Below are positions 34,260-44,841 of a stretch of DNA of 64,000 nt, in pieces. Source of the DNA: Berberis thunbergii (taxonomy: Eukaryota; Streptophyta; Magnoliopsida; Ranunculales; Berberidaceae); contig QNQO01006244.1 in the NCBI GenBank assembly GCA_003290165.1, positions 62,001-126,000 of the forward strand, in the 5' to 3' direction. The position numbers and the translations under genes are program-made. The first letter of the stretch is position 1. Each line of letters opens with the position of its first letter. The notes beneath the pieces were generated by a model. The model saw only the letters and a program-made list of their open reading frames with translations. It made no database searches and had not been told where the DNA came from.

Positions 34260-35654
34260 AATATAAAATTATGGACTTAAAATGTAACATTTATAAGACA
34301 ATCAATTATATGTACGTGTATGGTTAATATGATTTTACAAGATTGTAAATAGGTAATGACTAAATCCGTTGAGATTATATGACTTGTGAGTTTAATGAAA
34401 AGCATACGATGATATAGCTTGTCTCAGGACATCTTGTATAACGTTGATTTGTTAAATATTTGGTCATTTTATTTCACATTATTATTTATACTTAACACAT
34501 TTTTGTTTGGAGATATTATGTGTAGCATGCATTACTATGTGCACACCTCCTTAAATGATTTAAGATTTGTTCTCAAATAACTTAAACTTGTATACATCAT
34601 GTGGAATTTTAATGAAGGAAAAATATTATGTTGGCTTTGTTGAACGTATCTATAAAATAAATCAGATAGAACTTAAATATTGATAAACGCAAAATAATAT
34701 CATTTTTAGTATTATTCTAATGACATTTATAACATTATTTTTGGAAAATACTTTCTATTTTCTTCATATAGTTGCAAATTTTATATTTCAAGTGCATTTA
34801 CGCGTTTTCATGTAATATCACAACATTATTGCAACTTGATGAAAAATGTATGCTAACGTGTTTAAAAAAAACTCCAAATTTATACTTTTATAGTTATTGA
34901 ATTTGTAATTACATTAATAGATATTTTATTTTTATTTTCAGGTTGAAGCCAGAAGCATGATGAAAAGATTTTGGAAACATACTTTAAGTTATGGGCAAAT
35001 TCCTATAATTAATCAAAGTCAAATTCCTACACAAAGTCCAACCACACATACCACTTATGCATTTGCATCATAAACCCAAGCCCATATTAATTAGACTCCC
35101 ATTATCCAACATCTTTCATTCCATGCCAAACTCTTCCACTAAGACTTTTATACAAACATTTCTTCCGGGTCTCATAACCTTTTCTATTTCAAAACTACCA
35201 ATTCTTGCCATATTAACTATAGTTCAATTGAAACACTAAATTTCCTTTTCCAATCAATTTCAACCCAACTTCTCCTCTAGTCAATCATATTACTCAAACC
35301 GAATAAGTTGGACTCTCAAAGTACCAAATAAGATTGATGCAAATTAGAAGACTTCAAGAGTTTAATTGATCTAGAAATTTTATCTCTTGGTGTAATTGAA
35401 TCTAAATAAGGGTTTTATTCTTCTCTCTTCGGGAAGTTAATTGGGGGCGAATGAATAACAAATTGTTATGAGCAAGTAATCTAAGAGACAAACTTGTAAG
35501 TCCCATTTTTTTTATTAATAAAGAATGTTTGATTTGTTTAATATTTTCCCCTTTTAAGGGAAAGATGAACCCACCATTGTTAAAAATAAGTAATGTCTAT
35601 GTCATTTTACTTCTATTTATTATTTATGTCAATAATTGTTTGATAGTCTAATAA
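34260..35654. other. AT-rich interval without genes
   Basis: Very AT-rich to about 34,930, then a stretch with LTR-like or leader-like character (about 35,330-35,650). No coding segment or clear repeat boundary. Its last bases TAA are the target duplication of element C. Confidence 0.5.
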
Positions 35655-35880
35655 CACTACACCAAAAGGCTTGTTTAGCTACGGGGAGGTGGCCACGGCT
35701 CTAAGCAGTTGGTTTATTTGCCACGGCTAAAAACCGTGGCTATAACGGCCAACGGTTTAAAACCGTGGGAAAAAAACACTACACCAAAAGGGTTGCTACG
35801 GTTTTAAACCGTGGCTATAACTGTCAACGGTTTATAACCGTGGCTAAACCTGCCAACGGTTTGAAACCGTAGCTAAATTT
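35655..35880 (+). repeat. CACTA C 5' terminus, with a second internal TIR copy
   Basis: ACCGTGGC palindromic units in both orientations. The terminal string CACTACACCAAAAGG occurs twice, at 35,655 and 35,777, 122 bp apart. Element A has the same arrangement with a damaged inner copy. Confidence 0.85.
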
Positions 35881-36630
35881 TTTTTTACTTTCACGCTTTG
35901 GCCAAAATGGTTTCGCGCTTTGGCAAATTTTTTTTGATGAAAAACAGATTCTCGAAAGAAGAAGAAGGACGAAAGAAGGAAAAGCAGGGAAGAAGAAAAA
36001 GAAGGACGAAACATGGAAGAAGAAGAAGGACGAAACAGGGAAGAAGAAGGACGAAAGAAGGAGAGGACGATAGAAGAAGAAGCAGGGACGAAACAGACTC
36101 TCGAAGCAGGGAAGAAGAAGGACGAATGAAGGAGAGGATGATAGAAGAAGAAGAAGAAGAAGAAGAAGAAGAGAAGATAAGATCTCCTTTTTCTTCTTTA
36201 GATCTCCTTATTCTTTAGATCTCTTCTTCTTATTTTTTTTCTTCTTTCAGCAAAGCAAACCCTAGAACTCATTTTCTTCTTTTCTCCAGCTCGATTTCTG
36301 AAGAGGAGAAGAATAAGATTTCTTCGAATGGATCAATTTCCCCCGAATGGATCAATTTATCCGCTCCCGAAGAAGATTGTTGATGATGAAGCCTAGTTTT
36401 ACACCCCCATTGAAGGTTTTACTTTGACTCTAAACCTCTCATCCTTCAATCGCCCACGACGCACAAGGTGACCAAACCCTCTTATCTCTATTTAAATTCA
36501 ATCAAGTTACTATTGGCATTTCTTTAATCTAGAGTAATTCAATGTGATTTCGATGAAAAGTTGTAATTTTTTGTCTGTTTGATCTGTTTACTATAATGGG
36601 GTTTGGCTAAATGATCTATTGGTTTTGTAA
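35881..36630. other. GA-rich leader of element C
   Basis: A long GAAGAAGGACGAA-type purine tract (35,955-36,180), then CT-rich and ordinary sequence. A Glu/Arg/Lys-rich ORF here is a product of base composition. Related to 1,200-1,450 in element A. Confidence 0.6.
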
Positions 36631-36635
36631 TTCAG

Positions 36636-38753
36636 AAAAAATGTGGTGACATTTTCCAGTTTGAGTTCGAACACCATGACTGCTCAAGGAATCAAACTCA
36701 CTGAAGGGCTTGGGAGCTTCCCCAAAGTAGTTTTGAATTCTGCTGGTGGAAGGTATTGAATTTACATTCTTTACCTTCAATTTGTTCAAGTAATGATGGG
36801 TTTTGTGAATTTCTTGATCAACCACATTGGAGTCTTACCTTTCAATTCGAATGAAATAGTTTCATACTTTTCATGCATTTGTTTCCTTCACACAATTAAT
36901 AGTGATAATGCTAAAAACTTGGAGTGTTGATCACATCATTTGTGTCCAGTGAGGCAGATATCTCCTATACTGTTGATTCTAATCCATTCATCTCAATCAA
37001 GACATGGGATTTGAATATCCTTTCAAGGGTGGCTGCTTCTAGGCAAACCTCCTGGCTGTCTTTGCACCCCTCAATCTCCAAAAATTGCACCTTCTTGAAG
37101 GTCCGAACGAAGCAGCAGACTCGGGGGGAGGAGTCCATTTACTTATTTGGAGGGTGCATTACATCATGGAAAGTTCCAAGGGGGAAGGACTTGCTTTATG
37201 TTCATCCGGACGCCGTATTTAATGGGCAGAAACCCATCAGGTTATTTGCATTAGCCCTCGCATGACCTCAACTTATTTTCTTTGAGTTTTGCTAATATTA
37301 TTTCTTAAGCCCCTAGATGGTTACGAATGATACTAACTTCATTTCTAATTGTGAATTAGTGAAGGAGTCCCACATTGTTTCCCACAGTTTGGACCTGGTG
37401 CAATCCAACAGGTATGGTTGGTTTTGTATATTTTTTTTTTCCAGTCTCTTGTAATGTTTCTACTGATCTTCATATGACCTTGCTTTTGAAGTATCATTGT
37501 ACTTCTATTCTCGCTAGTTAATAGATGCATGATTACTGACTAGCGCATAACCAACACTATAACCTAGTTAATTAACACTTAATGGCCTTCGGTTTGTAGA
37601 TATTTTACATTTTGAATATGTATGTGCATTGATGGATCTTCTTGCCGATCTACTTTACAAACTCTACAGTTTATGCTTATAATTTTGTTTTCAAAAAACA
37701 ACCTTGTTTCTTGTTCCTTAATTTATCTTCGTCAAATTCACCCTCTTTTGCAGCATGGATTTGCTAGAAAATCGAACTGGTTTGTTGCTGATTCTGAAAA
37801 TGTGGAAGGAGATCCTACTATAACTATAGAGCTGACAGACAGTCCTTACAGCCGTGCTATGTGGGACTTCAGCTTCCAAGCTTTATTCAAGGTCAGGTAT
37901 TTAATATTTTAGATGTAATTTACTGTTTCTCATTCTTTTTGTCGTTATTAATATTCTGAATCCAAACCTTCTGTTTATTTTCTGTTACTCCTTGCAGATT
38001 ACTCTGAAGTCAAAGAGCCTTTCGACTGTCTTAACAATATCCAATACTGACAACAAACCCTTCTCTTTTAATAGTGCATTGCATACTTACTTTCGTGTAA
38101 GAATCCTAATTTCATTGTATTTAGTCCCGTTAATCCCCTGAATCAGACCCATTTGATTTGTGGCATTTTGATACATTAGATACTGTGTATGAAGCTTATC
38201 TTAATTGTTATTATACAGGCTTCTAGTGCAGGGGCATTGGTGAAAGGTTTGAAAGGATGCAAAACACTGAACAAGGATAATCCATTGGAGGGTAAAGAGG
38301 AGAGGTCTGTTCCATCTTTATCGTAATTTGTCTCAATAAATCGCCTTTGAATTTTCACATCAACGATGACATTTCTTTCATAAGAACAGTTTCACGTTCA
38401 AGGGGCTTCCTTTCTCCAATATATCTTACAAATAACGGATCCTTGTTCACACTATTCAAGATTAATCTCAAACACACTAAAACATTAGTGTCATATATAC
38501 ACTCTAACTGGATATTTGGAAATCAGGGACAACAGCTCTTTTCCTGAATTTGTGGACTGCATTTATCTCAACGCCCCCAATGAAATACACCTAGACAATC
38601 TTTTCCTCTGATTTTTCTTTAATTTATGATATTTTGGTATGCTCTAAGATAGTAGCCTCCTTGCTCATGCAGTCGGTCAATGCTGTTTTGTGGAACCCAC
38701 ACCTGACCATGGAAGCCTGCTACAAAGAGTTTGTCTGTGTGGAAAATGCCCAG
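36636..38753 (+). pseudogene. Glucose-6-phosphate 1-epimerase gene fragment, eight exons
   Basis: Exons near 36636-36752, 36950-37240, 37360-37411, 37754-37891, 37998-38096, 38219-38304, 38527-38597 and 38673-38753. They encode LFGGCITSWKVPRGKDLLYV, HPDAVFNGQKPISEGVPHCF, PQFGPGAIQQHGFARKSNWF, MWDFSFQALFKV, NTDNKPFSFNSALHTYFR, GLKGCKTLNKDNP, FVDCIYLNAPNEIHLDN and AVLWNPHLTMEACYKEFVCV. These follow the plant glucose-6-phosphate 1-epimerase (aldose-1-epimerase superfamily) from near the start to just before the last exon. The general-acid His lies in the PHCFPQFGPG and HTYF regions. Exon 2 carries about 58 extra codons between SEAD and ESIYLFGG. The true start and the last exon are missing. Confidence 0.93.
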
Positions 38754-38945
38754 GTACTGTTTATTTTTGCTTGTGATTTGAAGCCGGCTTCGATTCATTG
38801 TTCCACTGAGAACATGGTGCTCTGTCAGAATTGTGATTGGGATTCTCATGGTGGGAACTCTGATCATGATCGAAGGCCTCTTGAGGGGTTCACTGGGTGT
38901 CCTTCAGCGAGTGAGCTCTCTTCGATTCTTGGGTTTAAAGACTGA
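38634..38945 (+). pseudogene. In-frame junction ORF: epimerase exon 8 fused to B-box of CONSTANS-like
   Basis: One open frame runs from intron sequence through the epimerase segment AVLWNPHLTMEACYKEFVCV ENAQ and, with no stop or splice requirement, into the B-box segment PASIHCSTENMVLCQNCDWD. About 11 codons of linker (VLFIFACDLK) join them. The second half is the CONSTANS-like B-box 2 with its Cys, Asp and His ligands. The frame ends at TGA 38943-38945. The join marks the capture breakpoint between two unlinked host genes at about 38,754-38,785. Confidence 0.8.
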
Positions 38946-40207
38946 GGGATAAGTCTTTGATGAGCTGTGGTGGTGGTGGTGGTGGTGGTTGTGAAGATAA
39001 AAACTTGATGGGTTCTGATTTGGATGTTGATTGGATTTCAGATTTGTTGGTTTGGGAAACTCCTTCTGTTAACAGTTTTGATGATCTGATTTTATCTACT
39101 GATTCATCACAGAATTTTCATGCTCTTGATGTTCCAAGTCTTCCCAAGGTGAGCTTTTCTTTCTTCTTATGGACTCTCTTTGCTTTTCTTTGATTCAGCT
39201 TTCCTTTTTGGAGTGCTTCCGTTGATTTGAAAGTGATTTAATATTTGTTTATTGGTCTAATTAAAAAATCATTTGATGGGTTTTTTTTTTATTTGATTTT
39301 GAGGGTAATTACCCTTTTAATCATTTTCTATTTGAGGGGTTATGTAGTGCTTTCTGAGTGGTGATTGAATTGGTTGTTTGTTGACCTAATATATAAAATT
39401 GTGATATGTGTTTTGTATTAGTTTTTCAGTAGCCCCTTTAGTTTTTAGTGTTGGAATAGTGACTAATTGTGAGATTGGTTGTGTTGATCTTCAAAAGTTG
39501 TATTAGGAACACATCGCTTTGGCTACAAATGACCTTTATTTCTCATCTGGGTAGACTATGTTTACTACTTGTTATGGTTGCTAATAAACTTAAATCAGTC
39601 GATCTTGATCAAACTGTTCATGTATCGACTTGGATTCATATGGGTATTTTCTAGTCAGGTGGTCTTTTCTTGATTTGTATTCTTCACAGGATTTAGTTTA
39701 TCCGTTTGCACACTTTGAGTTCTTAAGCAAAAGGATCTTGATTGATGAACCGAGATTTTGTGATTAGAGCGTGATTAACTGCTTCAAATCATAATTTGCA
39801 TGTTTTTGTAGTAGAGGACTAATCTTAGTGTGCCACAGATTAGTCGGCTATAGTCACAGTATAGCTATCTTGTTAATACAAATCCTTATAGACCGTCTTC
39901 ACAAAAGAAGATATTACTTTTTGTGTTTTAGTTTTCTTTTAAATTTTGTTAGAATGCAAGTTACATAGTTAGCTTGTCTTTTGAATCTGACAGTTTTTTT
40001 GGCATTTAGAACCGACACACAGTATGTGGAAAATACAAAGAAGCAATAGTTTGCCAGCTCCGGGAGATGTTAAAGTTGGAGACCAACTGGAAACCTGATA
40101 ATGAGGATGGAGAATCACTTCTACCTGAACCAAATTTTCAGCCAGGATTTGCAAACAACGCAGTCTTTGAAAATGATACAAAGCCAATTGGTTGTTCCGT
40201 GCCTGAA
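38763..40207 (+). pseudogene. CONSTANS-like (BBX, COL14/15 type) gene fragment
   Basis: Exon 1 (to 39,148) encodes a B-box (KPASIHCSTENMVLCQNCDW; HDRRPLEGFTGCPSASELSS), then SCGGGGGGGCEDKNLMGSDL and DLLVWETPSVNSFDDLILST. Exon 2 (40,010-40,207) encodes VCGKYKEAIVCQLREMLKLE, NWKPDNEDGESLLPEPNFQP. This is the plant CONSTANS-like group with two B-boxes; proteins of the family are nuclear regulators of flowering and light responses. The first B-box, the CCT domain and the first codons are missing. A frameshift lies at about 38,940-38,955, where the frame stops and resumes out of phase. Exon structure and the intron at 39,149 are kept. Confidence 0.88.
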
Positions 40208-40272
40208 GTGAGATATTCTTATTTTTATTGGATCTATCTGAAGCTCTATCAACTGTTCATCTATTATTAGCA

Positions 40273-40307
40273 AAAAATAAAAATAAAAATAAAAATAAAA
40301 ATAAATT
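40273..40307. repeat. (AAAAAT)n microsatellite
   Basis: Five to six AAAAAT units in the intron-like interval after the CONSTANS-like fragment. Confidence 0.9.
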
Positions 40308-40867
40308 GTTCATCTGTTTATGTCAAATGTTTTCTAACTTTATCCTTCTATGGTGTATTTCTGATTTGCTTGTTTTCTTTCTCCATGTATGGGCAAGTTT
40401 CAGAATACCGGATGCTGAAAAGCTATCAGTATAATTAGGTTTCTTACAGCATTGCAAGTGGAGGCTTCATAGAATTATAGAAAGTATTTGACGAATATTT
40501 TACATTTATTATATTATCTTTTTGCATGTCTTTATGGGAGGTTTTGGATGCTCCCTAAGCTCACAGACAAAGTGTTGTTCATTATATTCCTAAGAAAGAA
40601 CATAAGCCAAGGGTTAAAGTTGACATGGACGATTTCACAGTTAGAGAATTTAAGCTTCAAATGGGATATGTCACTCCAAGTAGTGAAGATTTTAATCCAG
40701 AGAAAGTCAGACATTGGGCTGGAGAAAGGCAAGTTTTTATGGGAAGGGTGGAGAGAATCCTTCAAATCATGGGTTGTGTCCAAGGTAAGAAGACTATAAA
40801 TATTTGATTTTATTGTTATTTTTTTGAAGTAAATATTTGCTATTTTCTCTTTCGAGTCTTTGTAAGA

Positions 40868-41290
40868 CACTACAACAAATTTGTTTTAAGCGGCGTTTTC
40901 AAAAGCGCCGATAAAGCTAACAATATGCCGGTTTAGAGCATTAACGGCATTTTCAGAAGCGCCGGCAAAGGTACGTGCCGCCAAAAGATTAACGACGCTT
41001 AGTGTAAAGCGCCGGTTAAAAGTGACCAGTCGCGGCGCTTTCAAAGCGCTGCCAAATCTTATATTAGCGCCGCTAAATAAATGGATATTACATTTCCTTT
41101 AGACTGGAAACGCCGTATTTATAACTTTTAATGGCGCTTTAAAAGCGCCGGTTATGTAAAAATAATATTTTACAATATGTTTTACGACGCTTTTAAAGCG
41201 CCGGTTGTCTTAACAAATCTGTAAAAAAACCTACATTTTAATGGCGCTTTGGAAGCGCCGATTATGTTAACATACTGGAAAAAAAATCAA
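40868..41290 (-). repeat. CACTA D left terminus with GGCGCTTT subterminal repeats
   Basis: About ten units of the type GGCGCTTTNAAAGCGCCGG, alternating in orientation; distinct from the motifs of elements A/C and B. Confidence 0.85.
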
Positions 41291-41459
41291 TAAAAATAAA
41301 AATAAAAACCTGTCATTGGGATGGAAAAAACAGACTGTAAATTTTCTAATTTCATATCATCTACTAAAAACTCTTTCAATAACAAATAAACTCAAAGCAC
41401 ACTATAATTTTCTACGGTAACAACCATATATTAAGACCTGCAACATAGGCAGTGCATCT

Positions 41460-41900
41460 TTATATATCCTTGTATTTTTCATATTCATCCATTCTATGTC
41501 TTAAGCTTTTGTCATGTTGAACAACATCAAGTGCATCGAAAAGTTTTCCTCTTACTTCATTCCAAGCATAGTCCACGTTGCTTTGGTGATCACTCTTCAG
41601 GATACTGCAAAAAGGGAAAATCTAACTAAACTCAGAATAAAAAGTTAACTCAACCCTATCATCAGTTCATATTTCATGCGTTAACCTTATAAAATGGTCA
41701 AGGGAAAGAACTCAAAAATGTTCATTACAGTACCCTTACCTACCAGAACAAGTGTTTGCAGGCATAACATCATCATCTAACATTTTTCCAGGATAAGAAC
41801 ACGCCTTGCCAGATGGTGCTACTCCGGCAACATATACAAGGACTATACTAGCCGTCATAAGTATTTGATCACAAATAGGTATCCAGTTTGTTGGCGCTGA
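41460..41900 (-). pseudogene. Unrecognised captured exons
   Basis: Two minus-strand exon-like frames. The upstream one (about 41,740-41,890) encodes WIPICDQILMTASIVLVYVA, GVAPSGKACSYPGKMLDDDV, MPANTCSG, with a hydrophobic segment. The other (about 41,458-41,607) encodes SILKSDHQSNVDYAWNEVRG, KLFDALDVVQHDKSLRHRMD, EYEKYKDI and a stop. They could be consecutive exons of one gene. I do not recognise it; the hydrophobic stretch suggests a membrane protein. Confidence 0.4.
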
Positions 41901-42615
41901 ATTTTGAGGATTTATCAGTTTCTTTGCCTTTGAGTTTGCTCATTGCTGCATTGAACATATATCTTAATGCTTTCTCTACTTGATAGGGTCTAGCTGAATA
42001 TGTAGGAATGACTGGTTCACGGTTGAATTCTTATAGTTAAAGAACAATGTGTCAGTTTAGGCCACTAAGTCCATTAGGGATAAAGAAGGATCATCATCAT
42101 CATCATCAAACAGGTGCCCCTATTTGCCCCCACATAGCTCCGACCCTGGGTATAAAGAAGGATCGCCATCTTGTCCACCTCAAGAGACCCTGCATGTACA
42201 ACAGGTGCCTTGAGAAGTTTCTTGCCTCAAGTGTGTGCAAAACCCAATCAATGATGGGATTTCAAGCCCTCTGTTTCAGTTATATATGTATTTTATGCAG
42301 AAAATCTTCATGTCGAAGAGAAGGGTGTACTATTTGTACATTTAAATGAAATAACTTGCCATTCAAATATAATGGCTATGAGCCTACAAGGGTGTAGTAT
42401 TTCTGATATATTACAATAACAAGATGAGTCAATTGCTACAAATAAAATAGGCTACATGACACAAACAAGTGAAAAGATAATAACAATGAAGATTAAATGC
42501 ACTTACACGCATAAAACTCTGCCACTAAAGATATGAATTTGCATCCCGCAAGTAATGAATCATTTATCTGGAACTTCGTAGAAAAATAGGAACCATGAAG
42601 CGACGAACACAAAAC

Positions 42616-43150
42616 TTATCTGAAGGAAAACTGAATTTCCTCCAAAGTTTTCCCCTTGGTCTCGGGAACATAAAGTGCTATAAAGATGACGCTGAAAACA
42701 CTTATGACCGTGTATATGGTGAAAGTTCCTGTTCAGAGTGATGGTACAAGTTTAGATAGATCAATAGAGATAAATAGATTGGAGCAAGATATAAAAACTA
42801 TATAATATGTAGATTTAATAAGTTGGTCAGGATCATTGATCCCAACAGAGTAGCTTATTTTAACTGACTCGTAATTAACACATCCAGCTAGAACTTCAAG
42901 AATGTTGATTTCACCGAGGAGCTATATTTAAAAGATCCTCAATTTCCCCACACAGAATAACAAACGTCTTTTCAATAGTTATAAGCCCATTAGACGTGGT
43001 TGTCTACCTTAATGTAGGTATATAAGAAAGCATACCTCCGCTGCTCCAAGTAAGAAGCAAGTTCGCCGTCATTGTGATCACAAATGATGTTAACCAATTG
43101 GCCATTGTTGCTACACTACCAGCAAGGCCATTTATATTCACTGGAAGAAT
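42616..43150 (-). pseudogene. ERD6-like sugar transporter, last two exons
   Basis: Minus strand: exon 43,150-43,037 encodes [38 protein letters not shown]; exon about 42,730-42,616 encodes [35 protein letters not shown] and TAA. This is the C-terminal end (last two to three membrane helices and the [12 protein letters not shown] signature) of plant ERD6-like monosaccharide transporters of the MFS superfamily, often tonoplast proteins. The natural stop is kept. Helices 1-10 are absent. It lies next to the SBE fragment on the same strand. Confidence 0.88.
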
Positions 43151-43280
43151 CTGCAAGGTCATACTAAATCAATACACTAATGTAACAAGAAAAACATAAA
43201 GTATTGGTTTTCAACAGGTTACTAATGCAGGTCCTAGGAAATGGAGGAAGAATTATCATAAGGGCTTTAAAAGGAATAGG

Positions 43281-44841
43281 AAGAACTCCGCAAGCCTAAG
43301 CTATGAGCCTTGTCAATTAAGTATTTGAGATCGTCGGGAGTTCCAGATCTACTGCTAACAGCAAAGAAGTTTGTGACATGATAACCAAAGGATGCATAAT
43401 ATGAATGCTCCATGATAGCCATTAGTTGGACTGTGTTATAATTGTTATCCCGTATCCGAGGTAATACATGATCAGCAAATTCCCTGTATGAATTAATGCA
43501 CGGTTCCGAGCTGCTCATACCAACATGAGCCTCATATATGCGTGGCGACTTAGGTTTTGGAGGGCGAGGATGTTTAAACACATACCTGCACAAGGCATTG
43601 AAATATAAAATTATCAAGTTTTTGCTCTAAATGCTTTTTAATAAACAATGAATAACGTTCCTTGATATGATCTGGAGATATGGCAGAAGCAGTTGCAGAT
43701 GTTTTAGATTCCTCTTTTCATATGCAAGAATATTAAGCAATTTGTAATCAATAAAAAAAATTAAAAAATGTAGATTGAAATAGAAATAAGATTTATGTTG
43801 CTGAGAAACTGTGAACATGATGCCCATGAAATACAATATAAATATTAACAGGATTTAGTACCTTTCTGACATAGGGGGATCCCAGTATACACCATCATAT
43901 GCTGCTGCAAATCTTGAAGGTTCTACAGTGGCATATTTAATCCATGCTGGAATTCGATCAACCCAAATTCCATCTCCGTGTTTAAACCGGAACTTGACCC
44001 TTGAATTGTGTGGAATAGATGGGTTACCACCAGAATCAAGAATCTTTATTGTCCAGACGCCAAATTGGTCCTTTTCCATCTTATGATTGGAGTCATTCCA
44101 TCCATTGAAGTCTCCAATAAGCTCAGTTTCCCTGCAGTCAGAAAATTATGAAAAAACTTGAAGTTCTCAGCCAATCAATGAACATAAACTGCAACTAACC
44201 ATGATGAATACAGTGTCATTAAACTAACCAATGACCCATTAAACTTACTGTGCAGCAGGGGCCCACTCTCGGTACACAATTCCATCTTGTTCTCTATTAA
44301 ATCCATATTTCAGATAACCTGCAAGAAGAGCCAGAGAAAAAGTTATGAATTTTATTTTCGCATGTTATGCTTACAATCAATTTTCACATATAGTCATCTG
44401 GGAAGCAAGCAAAATGATGTAAAGCTCCAATAAGCAGGAAGCATGTGGACATTATGCTATCGTTCAAAAGCATGATTCAAATAACATATTGAAACATCTA
44501 GTCGAACAATATCCAAGAAAATTATCAAATGTCAAAGACATGAAACAAAATGGTGTAGAGATGCATGCATCATGCATATACCCGATATGTACAATAGAGA
44601 CCACCATGAAACTCCAATGGTCCAAGACACAATGGTATATTACATTGAAATTCTCCCCGTATGTAACAACAGATGAAAAAAAGGAAAAAAAACAGGCATG
44701 ATATCTAATCTTTACCTAGAGAAAATTCATTAAGACTTCCTTCATATGTCTTTATAAGCTTTTTCTGCTCCGAATACTTCCTTGATCTATACTCAAGTGA
44801 TCTTCAAATGGTCCCAAACCTGGATCCAATCCCATGATACC
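43281..44841 (-). pseudogene. Starch branching enzyme (1,4-alpha-glucan branching enzyme) fragment, four exon groups
   Basis: Minus-strand pieces: about 44,841-44,711 (LGIMGLDPGLGPFEDHL; YSEQKKLIKTYEGSLNEFSL), 44,320-44,258 (YLKYGFNREQDGIVYREWAP), 44,134-43,860 (ETELIGDFNGWNDSNHKMEK; FGVWTIKILDSGGNPSIPHN; YDGVYWDPPMSERY) and 43,590-43,290 ([40 protein letters not shown]). This is the CBM48 domain and the start of the GH13 barrel of plant branching enzyme, which makes alpha-1,6 branches in starch in plastids. It breaks off after DKAHSLGLR, before the catalytic Asp and Glu. A frameshift lies in the first piece. It is joined head to tail with the transporter fragment. Confidence 0.93.

Noticed and set aside
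35898..36218. 106-codon ORF rich in Glu, Arg and Lys
   Set aside because: It is a translation of the GAAGAAGGA purine tract at the element C left end; composition alone explains it.
36636..38753. An intact host epimerase gene
   Set aside because: The start and last exon are missing, one exon has extra sequence, and the end is fused to a CONSTANS-like exon inside a transposon.
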